Assembly (NCBI GenBank): GCA_002311335.1
Contig: DBZX01000054.1
Coordinates: 361-12,013, forward strand
Origin: a bacterium UBP10_UBA1149
GTDB taxonomy: Bacteria > Desulfobacterota > Binatia > UBA1149
DNA length: 11,653 nt
Direction of reading: 5' to 3'
The translations under genes were made by a program, and so were the position numbers. Each line of letters opens with the position of its first letter. Position 1 is the stretch's first letter. Under the pieces are notes generated by a model, which was not told the DNA's origin, searched no databases, and saw only the letters and a program-made list of their open reading frames with translations. Of the stretch, positions 5,454 to 11,653 are shown piece by piece.

Positions 5454-7400
5454 TTGACAACGACCTCCTTGTCGTGGGATCAAATTGGTGTGAGTCGGAG
5501 CCTGGCAGTCGGTGCGTTCTTGCTGCTGGCCCTTTCGGCGTTGGCGGTCAGCCAGGTGCATGCGGCGCCGGCCTTCAATGAATCTATCGCTCTCAACACC
5601 AACGCCGAGACCGACTCGGGGAATGACGACTTTCCTTTCATTGTCGGCGATCGCAATGGTCGCTGGGTAGCGGCCTGGTCGTCGGCCGACACGCTGGGCG
5701 GCAGCGTCGGCAGCGACAGCGACATCCTGGTGGCCACTTCTTTCAGCAACGGTTCGTCCTGGACCGCGCCCGTGCCCCTGGCCGCCTATTCGGCTTCTGA
5801 TGTCGACATCGATGACGACGTTACCATCGAGACCGACGGGGAGGGTACCTGGATCATTGCCTGGTCGTCGGAGTATTCGCTGGCCGGCTCGGCGGGAAAC
5901 GACAGGGACCTGTTTTTTGCGATCTCCAATGACAACGGCAACAGCTGGAGCTCACCGGCGCTGCTCAACACCAACGCCAACAGCGACGCCGGCGATGACC
6001 GTCGCCCGTCGCTGATCAACGATGGGCAGGGACGCTGGATGGTGGCCTGGGAATCCAACGAACCCCTGGGTGGCTCCCAGGGCCTGGATTACGACATCTT
6101 CTACTCGGTGTCGCTCGACAGTGGATCGAGCTGGAGCGCGCCCTCGGCTCTCAACACGCTCTCGGAGCTGGACTCGGGCAACGATGTGCACGCTGACCTG
6201 TTCTGGGAGCCGGCCGGTCTTGTTGTCGCGGTGTGGATGAGCGCCGAGGATACGGTCGGGGCGGGCAGTGACTTTGATATCGCGGTTTCGCGGACGGTTA
6301 ACTTTGGTGACACCTGGGCGGCACAGAGTTTTCTCAACGGAAACGCAGCCGACGATCGTCTTAACGACAGTTACCCGGAGATGGCCGGTGACGGGCAGGG
6401 CAACCTGCTGGTGGCCTGGCAGAGCGAAGATCGTTTCGGGGGCACCCTGGGGCGTGATTGGGACGTGATGTTTTCGTTTTCTGATAACGAGGGAGCCACC
6501 TGGGCCTGGCCCGGGCCGGTGAACTCTGCGGCCAGCAGCGACGGGGGCATCCACGACAGGCGTCCGACGGTGGCCACCGACGGACTGGGGACCTGGCTGG
6601 TTGCCTGGGAGTCTAATCACGATCTGGGCGGCGCGGCGGGTGCGGATTTTGACATCCACTACGCGGCGTCTACCGACGGGTCTAACTGGTCAAGCAGTGC
6701 CCTCATCGATCCCCAGGGCGGGCTGGATATCGGCCACGACTACCACGTGGAGTTGGCCTGGGACGGGTTGAACTGGTTGGCCACCTGGGCGTCCTGGGAT
6801 GATCGCATCGGCACGGTGGGTATCGATACCGATATCTTCGTGACTCCCAACGACGGGGCCTGCACCGAGCTGCCCCGGGAGAACTGCCGCATCCCCTATT
6901 TCATCCGGCGAGGACTGTTGCAGGTGTCCTACGGTAAGAAGGAGAGCAGCGACAAGTTGGTCTGGAAGTGGCAGCGCGGATTCGCCACCTCGATCGAGGA
7001 TTTTGGAAGCCCCGACACTGTGCATGGCTTGAGCCTGTGCGCTTACGACTCCTCGGGTCCCGGCGGTGCCTCGCGACTGGTGTACTCGGGCATGGTCGCG
7101 GCCGGTGGCTTGTGCCGTTCGGCTCCCTGCTGGCGGCCTAACAGTCGCGACGAAGGGTGGCGTTACAAGAACCCGGACACCGCCCCGTCGGGTATACAGA
7201 CCGTCAAGCTCAAGCCGGGTGGACACGGCCAGGCCAATATCAGGATCAAGGGAAAGGGCGCCTCTCTCGATCTACCGCTGTTGCCGTTGTTTCCGGAGGT
7301 CCTGGTGCAAGCCCGCTCAGCAACCGGTACCTGCTGGGAGTCTACATTTACGACACCCGTGATAAGCAGTTCAAACCGTTTCAAGGCCAGGTCTGACTGA
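5454..7400 (+). CDS. Secreted seven-repeat BNR/Asp-box-type beta-propeller protein with an unnamed C-terminal domain
   Basis: 648 residues from TTG 5454. A Sec signal peptide spans about residues 13-37 (SRSLAVGAFLLLALSAL..., likely cut after VHA37 or A38). The start is uncertain: TTG 5454 has AAAGG three bases upstream (tight), while TTG 5469 and GTG 5490 would still leave a good signal peptide. Residues 47-468 are seven repeats of about 62 residues with W..AW.S, G.D.D(I/L/V) and, in about six of them, an Asp-box-like S.D.G..W, consistent with one seven-bladed propeller. Residues 470-648 form a separate domain: DKLVWKWQRG, DFGSP, GLSLCAYDSSG, GWRYKN, GIQTVKLKPGG, KGKGASLDLP and a terminal CWESTF...FKARSD. 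From memory, this domain is frequent in uncultivated deltaproteobacterial and Binatota proteins but has no function. Sialidase activity is not supported: I see no catalytic set, and the only RIP lies after the propeller. Likely extracellular, possibly glycan- or protein-binding. Confidence 0.88.
   Translation: MTTTSLSWDQIGVSRSLAVGAFLLLALSALAVSQVHAAPAFNESIALNTNAETDSGNDDFPFIVGDRNGRWVAAWSSADTLGGSVGSDSDILVATSFSNGSSWTAPVPLAAYSASDVDIDDDVTIETDGEGTWIIAWSSEYSLAGSAGNDRDLFFAISNDNGNSWSSPALLNTNANSDAGDDRRPSLINDGQGRWMVAWESNEPLGGSQGLDYDIFYSVSLDSGSSWSAPSALNTLSELDSGNDVHADLFWEPAGLVVAVWMSAEDTVGAGSDFDIAVSRTVNFGDTWAAQSFLNGNAADDRLNDSYPEMAGDGQGNLLVAWQSEDRFGGTLGRDWDVMFSFSDNEGATWAWPGPVNSAASSDGGIHDRRPTVATDGLGTWLVAWESNHDLGGAAGADFDIHYAASTDGSNWSSSALIDPQGGLDIGHDYHVELAWDGLNWLATWASWDDRIGTVGIDTDIFVTPNDGACTELPRENCRIPYFIRRGLLQVSYGKKESSDKLVWKWQRGFATSIEDFGSPDTVHGLSLCAYDSSGPGGASRLVYSGMVAAGGLCRSAPCWRPNSRDEGWRYKNPDTAPSGIQTVKLKPGGHGQANIRIKGKGASLDLPLLPLFPEVLVQARSATGTCWESTFTTPVISSSNRFKARSD
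5592..6856 (+). repeat. Seven protein repeats of about 62 residues forming a predicted beta-propeller
   Basis: Successive units begin near the residues reading LNTNAETDSG, AYSASDVDID, TNANSDAGDD, TLSELDSGND, GNAADDRLND, SAASSDGGIH and PQGGLDIGHD. Each contains a central W..AW-type strand, a G.D.D(I/L/V) turn and, except the last, an Asp-box-like SWS.P end. DNA identity among units is modest, so the array is old and probably stable. Confidence 0.8.
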
Positions 7401-7409
7401 AGACCTGGC
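7386..7409 (+). terminator. Nine-bp perfect stem-loop with the TGA stop codon in its loop
   Basis: GCCAGGTCT (7386-7394) pairs perfectly with AGACCTGGC (7401-7409) around the loop GACTGA (7395-7400). The last three loop bases are the stop codon of the propeller gene. The downstream sequence GGCAAGCGCAG has no U-tract. It probably marks or protects the 3' end of this transcript rather than acting as a classical intrinsic terminator. Confidence 0.5.
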
Positions 7410-7731
7410 GGCAAGCGCAGCAGGCATAGCAAAGCCACCCACAGCCGCTTCACCCGGATGGATCGTGGTCGTAATTGCCCCCCGTGAGGGGGAGTGTTCC
7501 GGCCGTTGCAGCGGCACGCGGTCGCGCTCTTAAATCGTCCCATCCGGGGGGCATTTATGCCTTTCTCCTGCTTTCGCCCCCCCCGCCTGAGTTACATTTC
7601 GAGCTAGCGTTCGGAAGCCCGTTGACAACAGGGCCGATGCACCTCCGTGCTTGGTATGCGGCCTCGTTTTTCGTGGCCGGCAGGGCATAGAATTGATAAC
7701 CGGCAGTGCGTATCACAGGCGCACCGCCCCG
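7410..7731 (+). promoter_or_regulatory. 322-bp intergenic/leader region with complementary G and C tracts
   Basis: No gene is supported here. The region holds C6 (7478-7483), G5 (7488-7492), G6 (7546-7551) and C8 (7577-7584). C5/G5 can form a tight hairpin with a GTGA loop, and GGGGGGC (7546-7552) can pair with GCCCCCC (7576-7582). A 9-bp inverted repeat, CCCGGATGG (7453-7461) and CCATCCGGG (7540-7548), encloses the first hairpin but competes with the G6/C8 stem. GGCATTTATGCC (7550-7561) is followed by a pyrimidine run. TTGACA at 7622-7627 has no fitting -10. If transcription starts near the left end, the leader is over 200 nt and structured. Confidence 0.4.
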
Positions 7732-10700
7732 GTGACATTGCGACGATTTCGTTTCTGTCGCCGAGCGGAGCATGCCGTCATCACCCGGGTGGTGGCGTTG
7801 ACGGTGTTGGCTTGCGCCATCACGGGCGTTCCGACCATGGCTGCGGCCTCGGTGCCGGTTCCGCACGAACTGCCGATGGTCTTCGAGGAGAACCTCGGGC
7901 AGGCAGCCGACAACGTCCAGTTTCTCGCCCGCAGCAAAGGCTACACCGTTTTTTTCACGCCGACCGAAGCGGTGCTCATCCTTCGTTCCAACGGCGACGA
8001 CGAGGCTGGCGATAATTCGGTCTCGCTGCTCAGGATGAGGCCGATCGGAAAGCGCAAGACCCCGCGCCTGGTAGGCGAAGCGCTGCTGCCCGGAAAGGTG
8101 AACTACTTCGTTGGCGAGCAGGCCAACTGGAAAAAGGGGCTGCGTCTTTACGGGCAACTCAGGTACGAGGGCATCTACCCCGGCATAGACCTGGTGTTCT
8201 ACGGCAACCGTGGTCACCTGGAGTACGATTTTATCGTGGCGCCGGGCGCTGACCCGGACCTGGTGTCGATAGAATTTGACGGCGCCCTGAGCACCAGCAT
8301 CGGGCCAGCCGGTGACCTGCTGCTGGGCACTTCTACGGGCGTGCTCACCATGCGACGGCCGGTGGCCTGGCAGGGCAAGGGCGCGGATCGCCGCCGCGTG
8401 CCCGCGGGTTTCTACCTCGAGAGAGGCGGCAAGGTAGGCTTTGCGTTGGGCGACTGGGACCGCAGTCGCGAGCTGATCATAGACCCGATACTCGATTACT
8501 CGAGCTTTCTCGGTGGCGGTTCGGGTGACGAAGCCTACGACGTGGCGATAGGGCCAACGGGTGACCTGTACGTCACGGGCAAAACCATCTCGACTGACTT
8601 TCCCCAGGTGTCGGCTTGTGCCGACTGTACGGCAAACTCGACCATCCCGACGGCCCACGACGCCTTTGTTGCCCGCATAGACCCGTCGCTCACGGGCGCG
8701 GCCTCGCTGGTGTACGCCAGCTACCTGGGCGGCAACGACACCGACTGGGGGCTGGGCATCGCGGTAGACTCGTCGGGCAGCGCCTTTGTAACCGGCAAGA
8801 CCGATTCGAGTAACTTTCCCACGGCATCGCAGGTGGGAAACCCCTTCCAGGACAACAGCCACGGCTCACAGGGATTCGAGGCCTTCGTGACCAAGCTGTC
8901 GCCCGATGGTTCGGCGATCGTATACTCTACCCTCCTGGGCCGCGCCACTACCCAGGGCAGCGCCGTGGCCGTGGATTCTTCGTCCCGGGCCTGGGTGGTC
9001 GGCTCGACTACTTCTTCATCGGTATTTTTCCCGGTAAACGGCGCGGTACAGGGCTCGCTCAACGGGGAGGGCGACGCCTTTCTCACCGTCTTCAACGCCG
9101 ACGGCACAGACGTAGTTGCCTCGACTTTCCTGGGCGGTGGCGGCTTCGAGGAAGGCTTAGGCGTGGCCCTGGATTCGGTGGACGCGGCCTGGGTCGTTGG
9201 CAGGACCACGTCCGTGGACTTCCCGGTGACCCTGGGCGCCTGGCGGTCAGCCAAGAGCCCGGCGGGTCTCGGAATCAACAACGGTTTCGCGTCGCGCATC
9301 GAGCTCGTCGGCGGCACGACGCTGCAACTGGCTCGTTCCACCTACATACCCGGCGGAACAATCATCGCCAACGGTGTTGCCCCGCTCGCTTCCGGGGCGG
9401 TCTACGTGACGGGCACGGTAGATTTCCCGGGTGGATTTACGGTAACGGACGGTGTTCAGCAGGCCTACGGAGGCGGGGGCGACGGTTTTCTGCTCAAGCT
9501 TGCCCCGACGGCTGGTTCGCTGGAGTGGGGCAGCTATATAGGCGGGAACGGAGTCGACGGGGCGTTCGCGGTGGCGGCCGACGCCGCGGGCAACGCCACC
9601 GTGGTGGGCACGACCAACTCGTCAGACTTTCCCGTTGAGCGGGCTTTTCAGCCCTCTTACGGTGGCGGTGGCAGCGACGCCTTCGTCAGCAGGTTTCATT
9701 CCAGTGGTTCGGCCCTGGTGTACTCTACGTTTCTCGGGGGAAGCAACGACGACCAGGGCAAGGGTGTCGCGCTGGACGGTAACGCCGGGGCCTACCTGGC
9801 GGGGATAAGTTCTTCGTCTGACTTCTCGGTCAGCGGCTCGGCGGCCCAGTCGACCAACGCGGGCCTGAGCGACGCTTTTGTCGCCGTGATCTCAGACAGC
9901 GGTTGCCAGTTTGCTACCGAGTGTGACAACGGCGACCCCTGCACCGATGACGCCTGCGACCCGGCGACAGGCGGTTGCCTGCACACGCCTGCTCCCGGTC
10001 TTGCCTGCCAGGTCGACGACATCTGTGGGCTGGTCGATGATCCGTGCGTGATTGATACGGCGGTGACGGTGGTGCCCGGCACCGCGTTGAACTTTGGTGG
10101 GCGGGAGGTCCAGGTCACGACCGGCGGGAGCCTGCACTTTCCGGCCGGTACTTCGACGGTGATATGCGGCGCGCTCACTGTCAACACCCCCGCTGCCACG
10201 GCTTTCACGGCCGAGACTACGACGGCCTTGGCAACCGTGAACGTGTTGGCCTCGTCGGTATCGTTTAACGGCGGGATAGATGGTTCGGGCGAGCGGCCGG
10301 CAAAATTCAGTTTCACGGCACCGGGAAATATTGTCTTAACCGGCTCCGTGAACCTGGATGGAACAGGACCGTTGAGCAGTGGTGGTGACCTGGCTCTCAA
10401 TTCTACCGGCGCCTCGGTGACGCTGGCTTCCACGGTCAACGCTTCGTCGGGCGCAGAGGGGGCCGGCGGGGTGGTGACGGTACAGGCAGCGCTCCACGCG
10501 GAAATCTCCGGCGACATCGTGGCCACGGGTCACAACGACGATGGCGGGAATCTGGCCGTTACAGCGGACAGCGGTAGTGTCGATCTCTTCGGCGACGTCA
10601 ACGTCAACAGCACGGGTGGAGACTCGCTGGACGGCAGTATCGTGGTAAACGCCGGCGGCGACCTGGTCATCAGCGGTGCGGGCAGTGGTGCAGTCCAGAC

Positions 10701-11653
10701 CCTGTCCAGCAACGGGGACCTGTCGCTGCAGAGCTACACCGCCGGCGGGACTATGAGCGTGGCCGCGGCGACCACGCTCAGCCTGCTCCCGAACCCGGCA
10801 ACGGCAAGCGCGGGCGAGGTAGATATGAGAGCGGGCGGCAGCCTCGCCATGGCCGGCACCATAAACGCGAACGGCGGCAACGCGGGTGACGGCGGCGAAG
10901 TTTCGCTGCTTGCACAGTCGGGCACGCTGGATATCTCGGGGTCGGTTGTTGCAGACGGCATAATGGGCCTGGTTGAACTCAGCTCGAGCGCTGGCGACCT
11001 GCTGCTGGGCGGCTCGATCAGTGCCCAGGCACTGGGAGCAGGCCAGCTGTCGGGGTCTGTATTAGCCTCGGCCGCCGGTCTCGCCGACATCACCGGCACG
11101 GTCGACGTCCGGGGAATCGACTGGCTTACCACCCCCGAACTGAACGTGGAGGCCTGCCTGGTACGGGTTCACGGCAACGCGATACTCAGGAACAACGTAC
11201 TCGGAGTTCCGCCCGGCGGCGGAGTCAGCCGCCTGGCCGGCCGTCACTCGGTTACTGTTGAAACACCGGCCCAGGTACTGGCCGACAATACCAACGGGGC
11301 TGTACAGATAGCCTGGGGGCCGAGCGGGATAGCGCCGTTGTTGACCGGTAACATAAACCCGCCGGCAACTGTGACCATGGATGCTACGCTCGCGGCCTGT
11401 GCGGCTTCAATTTGCGGCGACGGCGTTCCCGACGTGGGCGAAGCCTGCGACGATGGAAATCTCGACGACACCGACTGTTGCTCTCTGGCTTGCGTGGCTG
11501 TCGCCAACGGCACATCCTGCGACGACGGCGATGCGGGCACCTTCATTGACCAGTGTACTGACGGTGTATGTGGCGGTGCGGCGGATCTGTGCGCGGGCGT
11601 GACCTGCACGGCGAGTGACCAATGCCACACGGTTGGCAGCTGCAACCCGGCTA
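7732..11653 (+). CDS. Giant secreted mosaic protein: DUF7948-like domain, seven SBBP repeats, beta-helix-like region, Cys-rich repeats (3' end cut off)
   Basis: The frame is open from the stop at 7588 to the window end: at least 1,307 residues, no stop seen. GTG 7732 gives a signal peptide (basic RRFRFCRR, hydrophobic VVALTVLACAITG, cleavage near AAAS, residues 36-39); GTG 7786 is an alternative and the ribosome binding site is poor. Domains: residues 45-253, DUF7948-like (FEENLGQ, NYFVGEQANWKKGL, YPGIDLVFYGN, LEYDFIVAPGADP, IDPILDYSSFLGG), typical before SBBP propellers; 254-723, seven SBBP repeats; 725-773, Cys-rich linker with CDNGDPCTDDACDPATGGC, like Dictyostelium-type CTDC modules; 777-1222, Gly/Ser/Ala/Val-rich beta-helix-like stretch (GGDLALNSTG, AGGSLAMAGTINA) resembling filamentous haemagglutinins and polymorphic outer-membrane proteins; 1228-1254, Myxococcus Cys-rich repeat (CGDGVPDVGEACDDGN); from 1261, the 58-residue module of the gene at 1-1044. 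Presumably cell-surface or secreted; adhesion is a plausible inference. No catalytic motif is seen. Confidence 0.9.
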   Translation, partial: MTLRRFRFCRRAEHAVITRVVALTVLACAITGVPTMAAASVPVPHELPMVFEENLGQAADNVQFLARSKGYTVFFTPTEAVLILRSNGDDEAGDNSVSLLRMRPIGKRKTPRLVGEALLPGKVNYFVGEQANWKKGLRLYGQLRYEGIYPGIDLVFYGNRGHLEYDFIVAPGADPDLVSIEFDGALSTSIGPAGDLLLGTSTGVLTMRRPVAWQGKGADRRRVPAGFYLERGGKVGFALGDWDRSRELIIDPILDYSSFLGGGSGDEAYDVAIGPTGDLYVTGKTISTDFPQVSACADCTANSTIPTAHDAFVARIDPSLTGAASLVYASYLGGNDTDWGLGIAVDSSGSAFVTGKTDSSNFPTASQVGNPFQDNSHGSQGFEAFVTKLSPDGSAIVYSTLLGRATTQGSAVAVDSSSRAWVVGSTTSSSVFFPVNGAVQGSLNGEGDAFLTVFNADGTDVVASTFLGGGGFEEGLGVALDSVDAAWVVGRTTSVDFPVTLGAWRSAKSPAGLGINNGFASRIELVGGTTLQLARSTYIPGGTIIANGVAPLASGAVYVTGTVDFPGGFTVTDGVQQAYGGGGDGFLLKLAPTAGSLEWGSYIGGNGVDGAFAVAADAAGNATVVGTTNSSDFPVERAFQPSYGGGGSDAFVSRFHSSGSALVYSTFLGGSNDDQGKGVALDGNAGAYLAGISSSSDFSVSGSAAQSTNAGLSDAFVAVISDSGCQFATECDNGDPCTDDACDPATGGCLHTPAPGLACQVDDICGLVDDPCVIDTAVTVVPGTALNFGGREVQVTTGGSLHFPAGTSTVICGALTVNTPAATAFTAETTTALATVNVLASSVSFNGGIDGSGERPAKFSFTAPGNIVLTGSVNLDGTGPLSSGGDLALNSTGASVTLASTVNASSGAEGAGGVVTVQAALHAEISGDIVATGHNDDGGNLAVTADSGSVDLFGDVNVNSTGGDSLDGSIVVNAGGDLVISGAGSGAVQTLSSNGDLSLQSYTAGGTMSVAAATTLSLLPNPATASAGEVDMRAGGSLAMAGTINANGGNAGDGGEVSLLAQSGTLDISGSVVADGIMGLVELSSSAGDLLLGGSISAQALGAGQLSGSVLASAAGLADITGTVDVRGIDWLTTPELNVEACLVRVHGNAILRNNVLGVPPGGGVSRLAGRHSVTVETPAQVLADNTNGAVQIAWGPSGIAPLLTGNINPPATVTMDATLAACAASICGDGVPDVGEACDDGNLDDTDCCSLACVAVANGTSCDDGDAGTFIDQCTDGVCGGAADLCAGVTCTASDQCHTVGSCNPA
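8491..9900 (+). repeat. Seven SBBP beta-propeller repeats
   Basis: Seven units begin at LDYSSFLGG, LVYASYLGG, IVYSTLLGR, VVASTFLGG, LARSTYIPG, LEWGSYIGG and LVYSTFLGG. Most contain a V..D..G..(Y/F/W)V(T/V)G.T...DFP segment and a DAF(V/L)..(L/I/F) strand, the SBBP signature. Seven units match one closed seven-bladed propeller. Units 4 and 5 are the most diverged. Confidence 0.88.
10060..11398 (+). repeat. Beta-helix-like, Gly/Ala/Ser/Val-rich region inside the giant surface protein
   Basis: About 446 residues with short, irregular recurrences of the type GGDLxLxS, GxVxLxG and VNASxGxxGxGG (for example GGDLALNSTG, GGDLVISGAG, GDLSLQSYTAGG, AGGSLAMAGTINANGG). Cysteine, proline and charge are sparse. 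This is the look of right-handed parallel beta-helix passenger or haemagglutinin regions. No two-partner-secretion domain or autotransporter barrel is visible in the window. Confidence 0.6.
11413..11653 (+). repeat. Myxococcus-type Cys-rich repeat followed by the 58-residue Cys module (cut off)
   Basis: Positions 11413-11493 encode CGDG-PD-GEACDDGN-CC-LAC, the Myxococcus cysteine-rich repeat pattern. From 11512 the sequence resumes the unit seen at position 1: CDDGD, DQC, GVCGG, DLCAGVTCTASDQCH, VGSC. It follows that unit almost residue for residue, with one extra residue, until the window ends. Confidence 0.88.

Noticed and set aside
6885..6900. Sialidase-type RIP motif (CRIP) in the Asp-box protein
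   Set aside because: In sialidases the RIP Arg comes before the propeller blades and is accompanied by a catalytic Arg triad, Tyr and Glu. Here it lies after all repeats, in the C-terminal domain, so enzymatic sialidase annotation is unsupported.
7411..7436. Possible cyclic-di-GMP (GEMM) riboswitch core, because GCAAAGCC occurs at 7429-7436 after GGCAA
   Set aside because: The expected P1 hairpin between the two segments and the downstream GG-pairing helix do not form convincingly. An Infernal search with the GEMM family model would settle it; a significant hit would revive the idea.
7622..7627. TTGACA boxes at 1089, 5454 and 7622 as a shared promoter class for the exported proteins
   Set aside because: None has a good -10 at 16-18 bp. 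About three occurrences per strand are expected by chance in this length, although their position near gene starts is suggestive.
7475..7690. 71-residue plus-strand ORF and a 16-codon ORF from ATG 7557 in the leader region
   Set aside because: No signal, domain or convincing start; they mainly translate the G and C tracts.
7555..8862. 435-residue ORF on the minus strand opposite the start of the giant gene
   Set aside because: Its translation has no recognisable domain or signal peptide, and the plus strand in the same span encodes clear DUF7948-like and SBBP sequence. It is an antisense shadow typical of GC-rich genes.
9792..10526. 244-residue minus-strand ORF opposite the giant gene
   Set aside because: Pro/Ser/Thr/Ala-rich shadow of the repeat and beta-helix region.

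Overview
The window is GC-rich, densely coded, and free of RNA genes, insertion sequences and CRISPR arrays. Its content suggests an uncultivated member of the broad 'Deltaproteobacteria' (Myxococcota, Binatota or relatives). It encodes long secreted mosaic proteins with Myxococcus-type disulfide repeats, an SBBP beta-propeller, a C-terminal domain I associate with such lineages, and a thiolase-like TLP1 enzyme. This assignment is inference from gene families only. ATA is unusually common as an isoleucine codon for such a GC-rich sequence.

Layout. (1) Positions 1-1044 (+) are the 3' end of a secreted Cys-rich repeat protein with a beta-rich C-terminal domain. (2) 1158-1544 (+) encodes a small lipoprotein. 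(3) 1565-3629 (-) is a two-gene overlapping unit: an SRAP/YedK abasic-site DNA-protein crosslink protein followed by a DinF-like MATE exporter. (4) 3772-5292 (+) is a thiolase-like protein type 1 that lacks the usual catalytic residues. (5) 5454-7400 (+) encodes a secreted protein with seven BNR/Asp-box-like repeats and a C-terminal domain related to that of gene 1. (6) 7401-7731 is a long leader/intergenic stretch rich in complementary G and C tracts. (7) 7732 to beyond the right edge (+) encodes a very large secreted mosaic protein: DUF7948-like domain, seven SBBP repeats, Cys-rich linker, beta-helix-like region, Myxococcus Cys-rich repeat, and then the same 58-residue Cys module that opens the window. 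This gene has no stop codon in the window, so an ORF list that requires a stop misses it.

How the genes fit together. Two functional blocks are interleaved. One is an envelope/secretome block (genes 1, 2, 5 and 7) whose proteins share exchangeable modules. The other is a central block of unrelated genes (DNA-damage tolerance, efflux, acyl-CoA-type enzyme) arranged around a divergent promoter region at 3630-3771. Four genes that probably end transcripts carry a stem-loop at or around the stop codon, without a U-tract. I see no evidence for a complete new defence or metabolic system. The most novel material is the modular surface-protein set and its shared, unnamed C-terminal domain.
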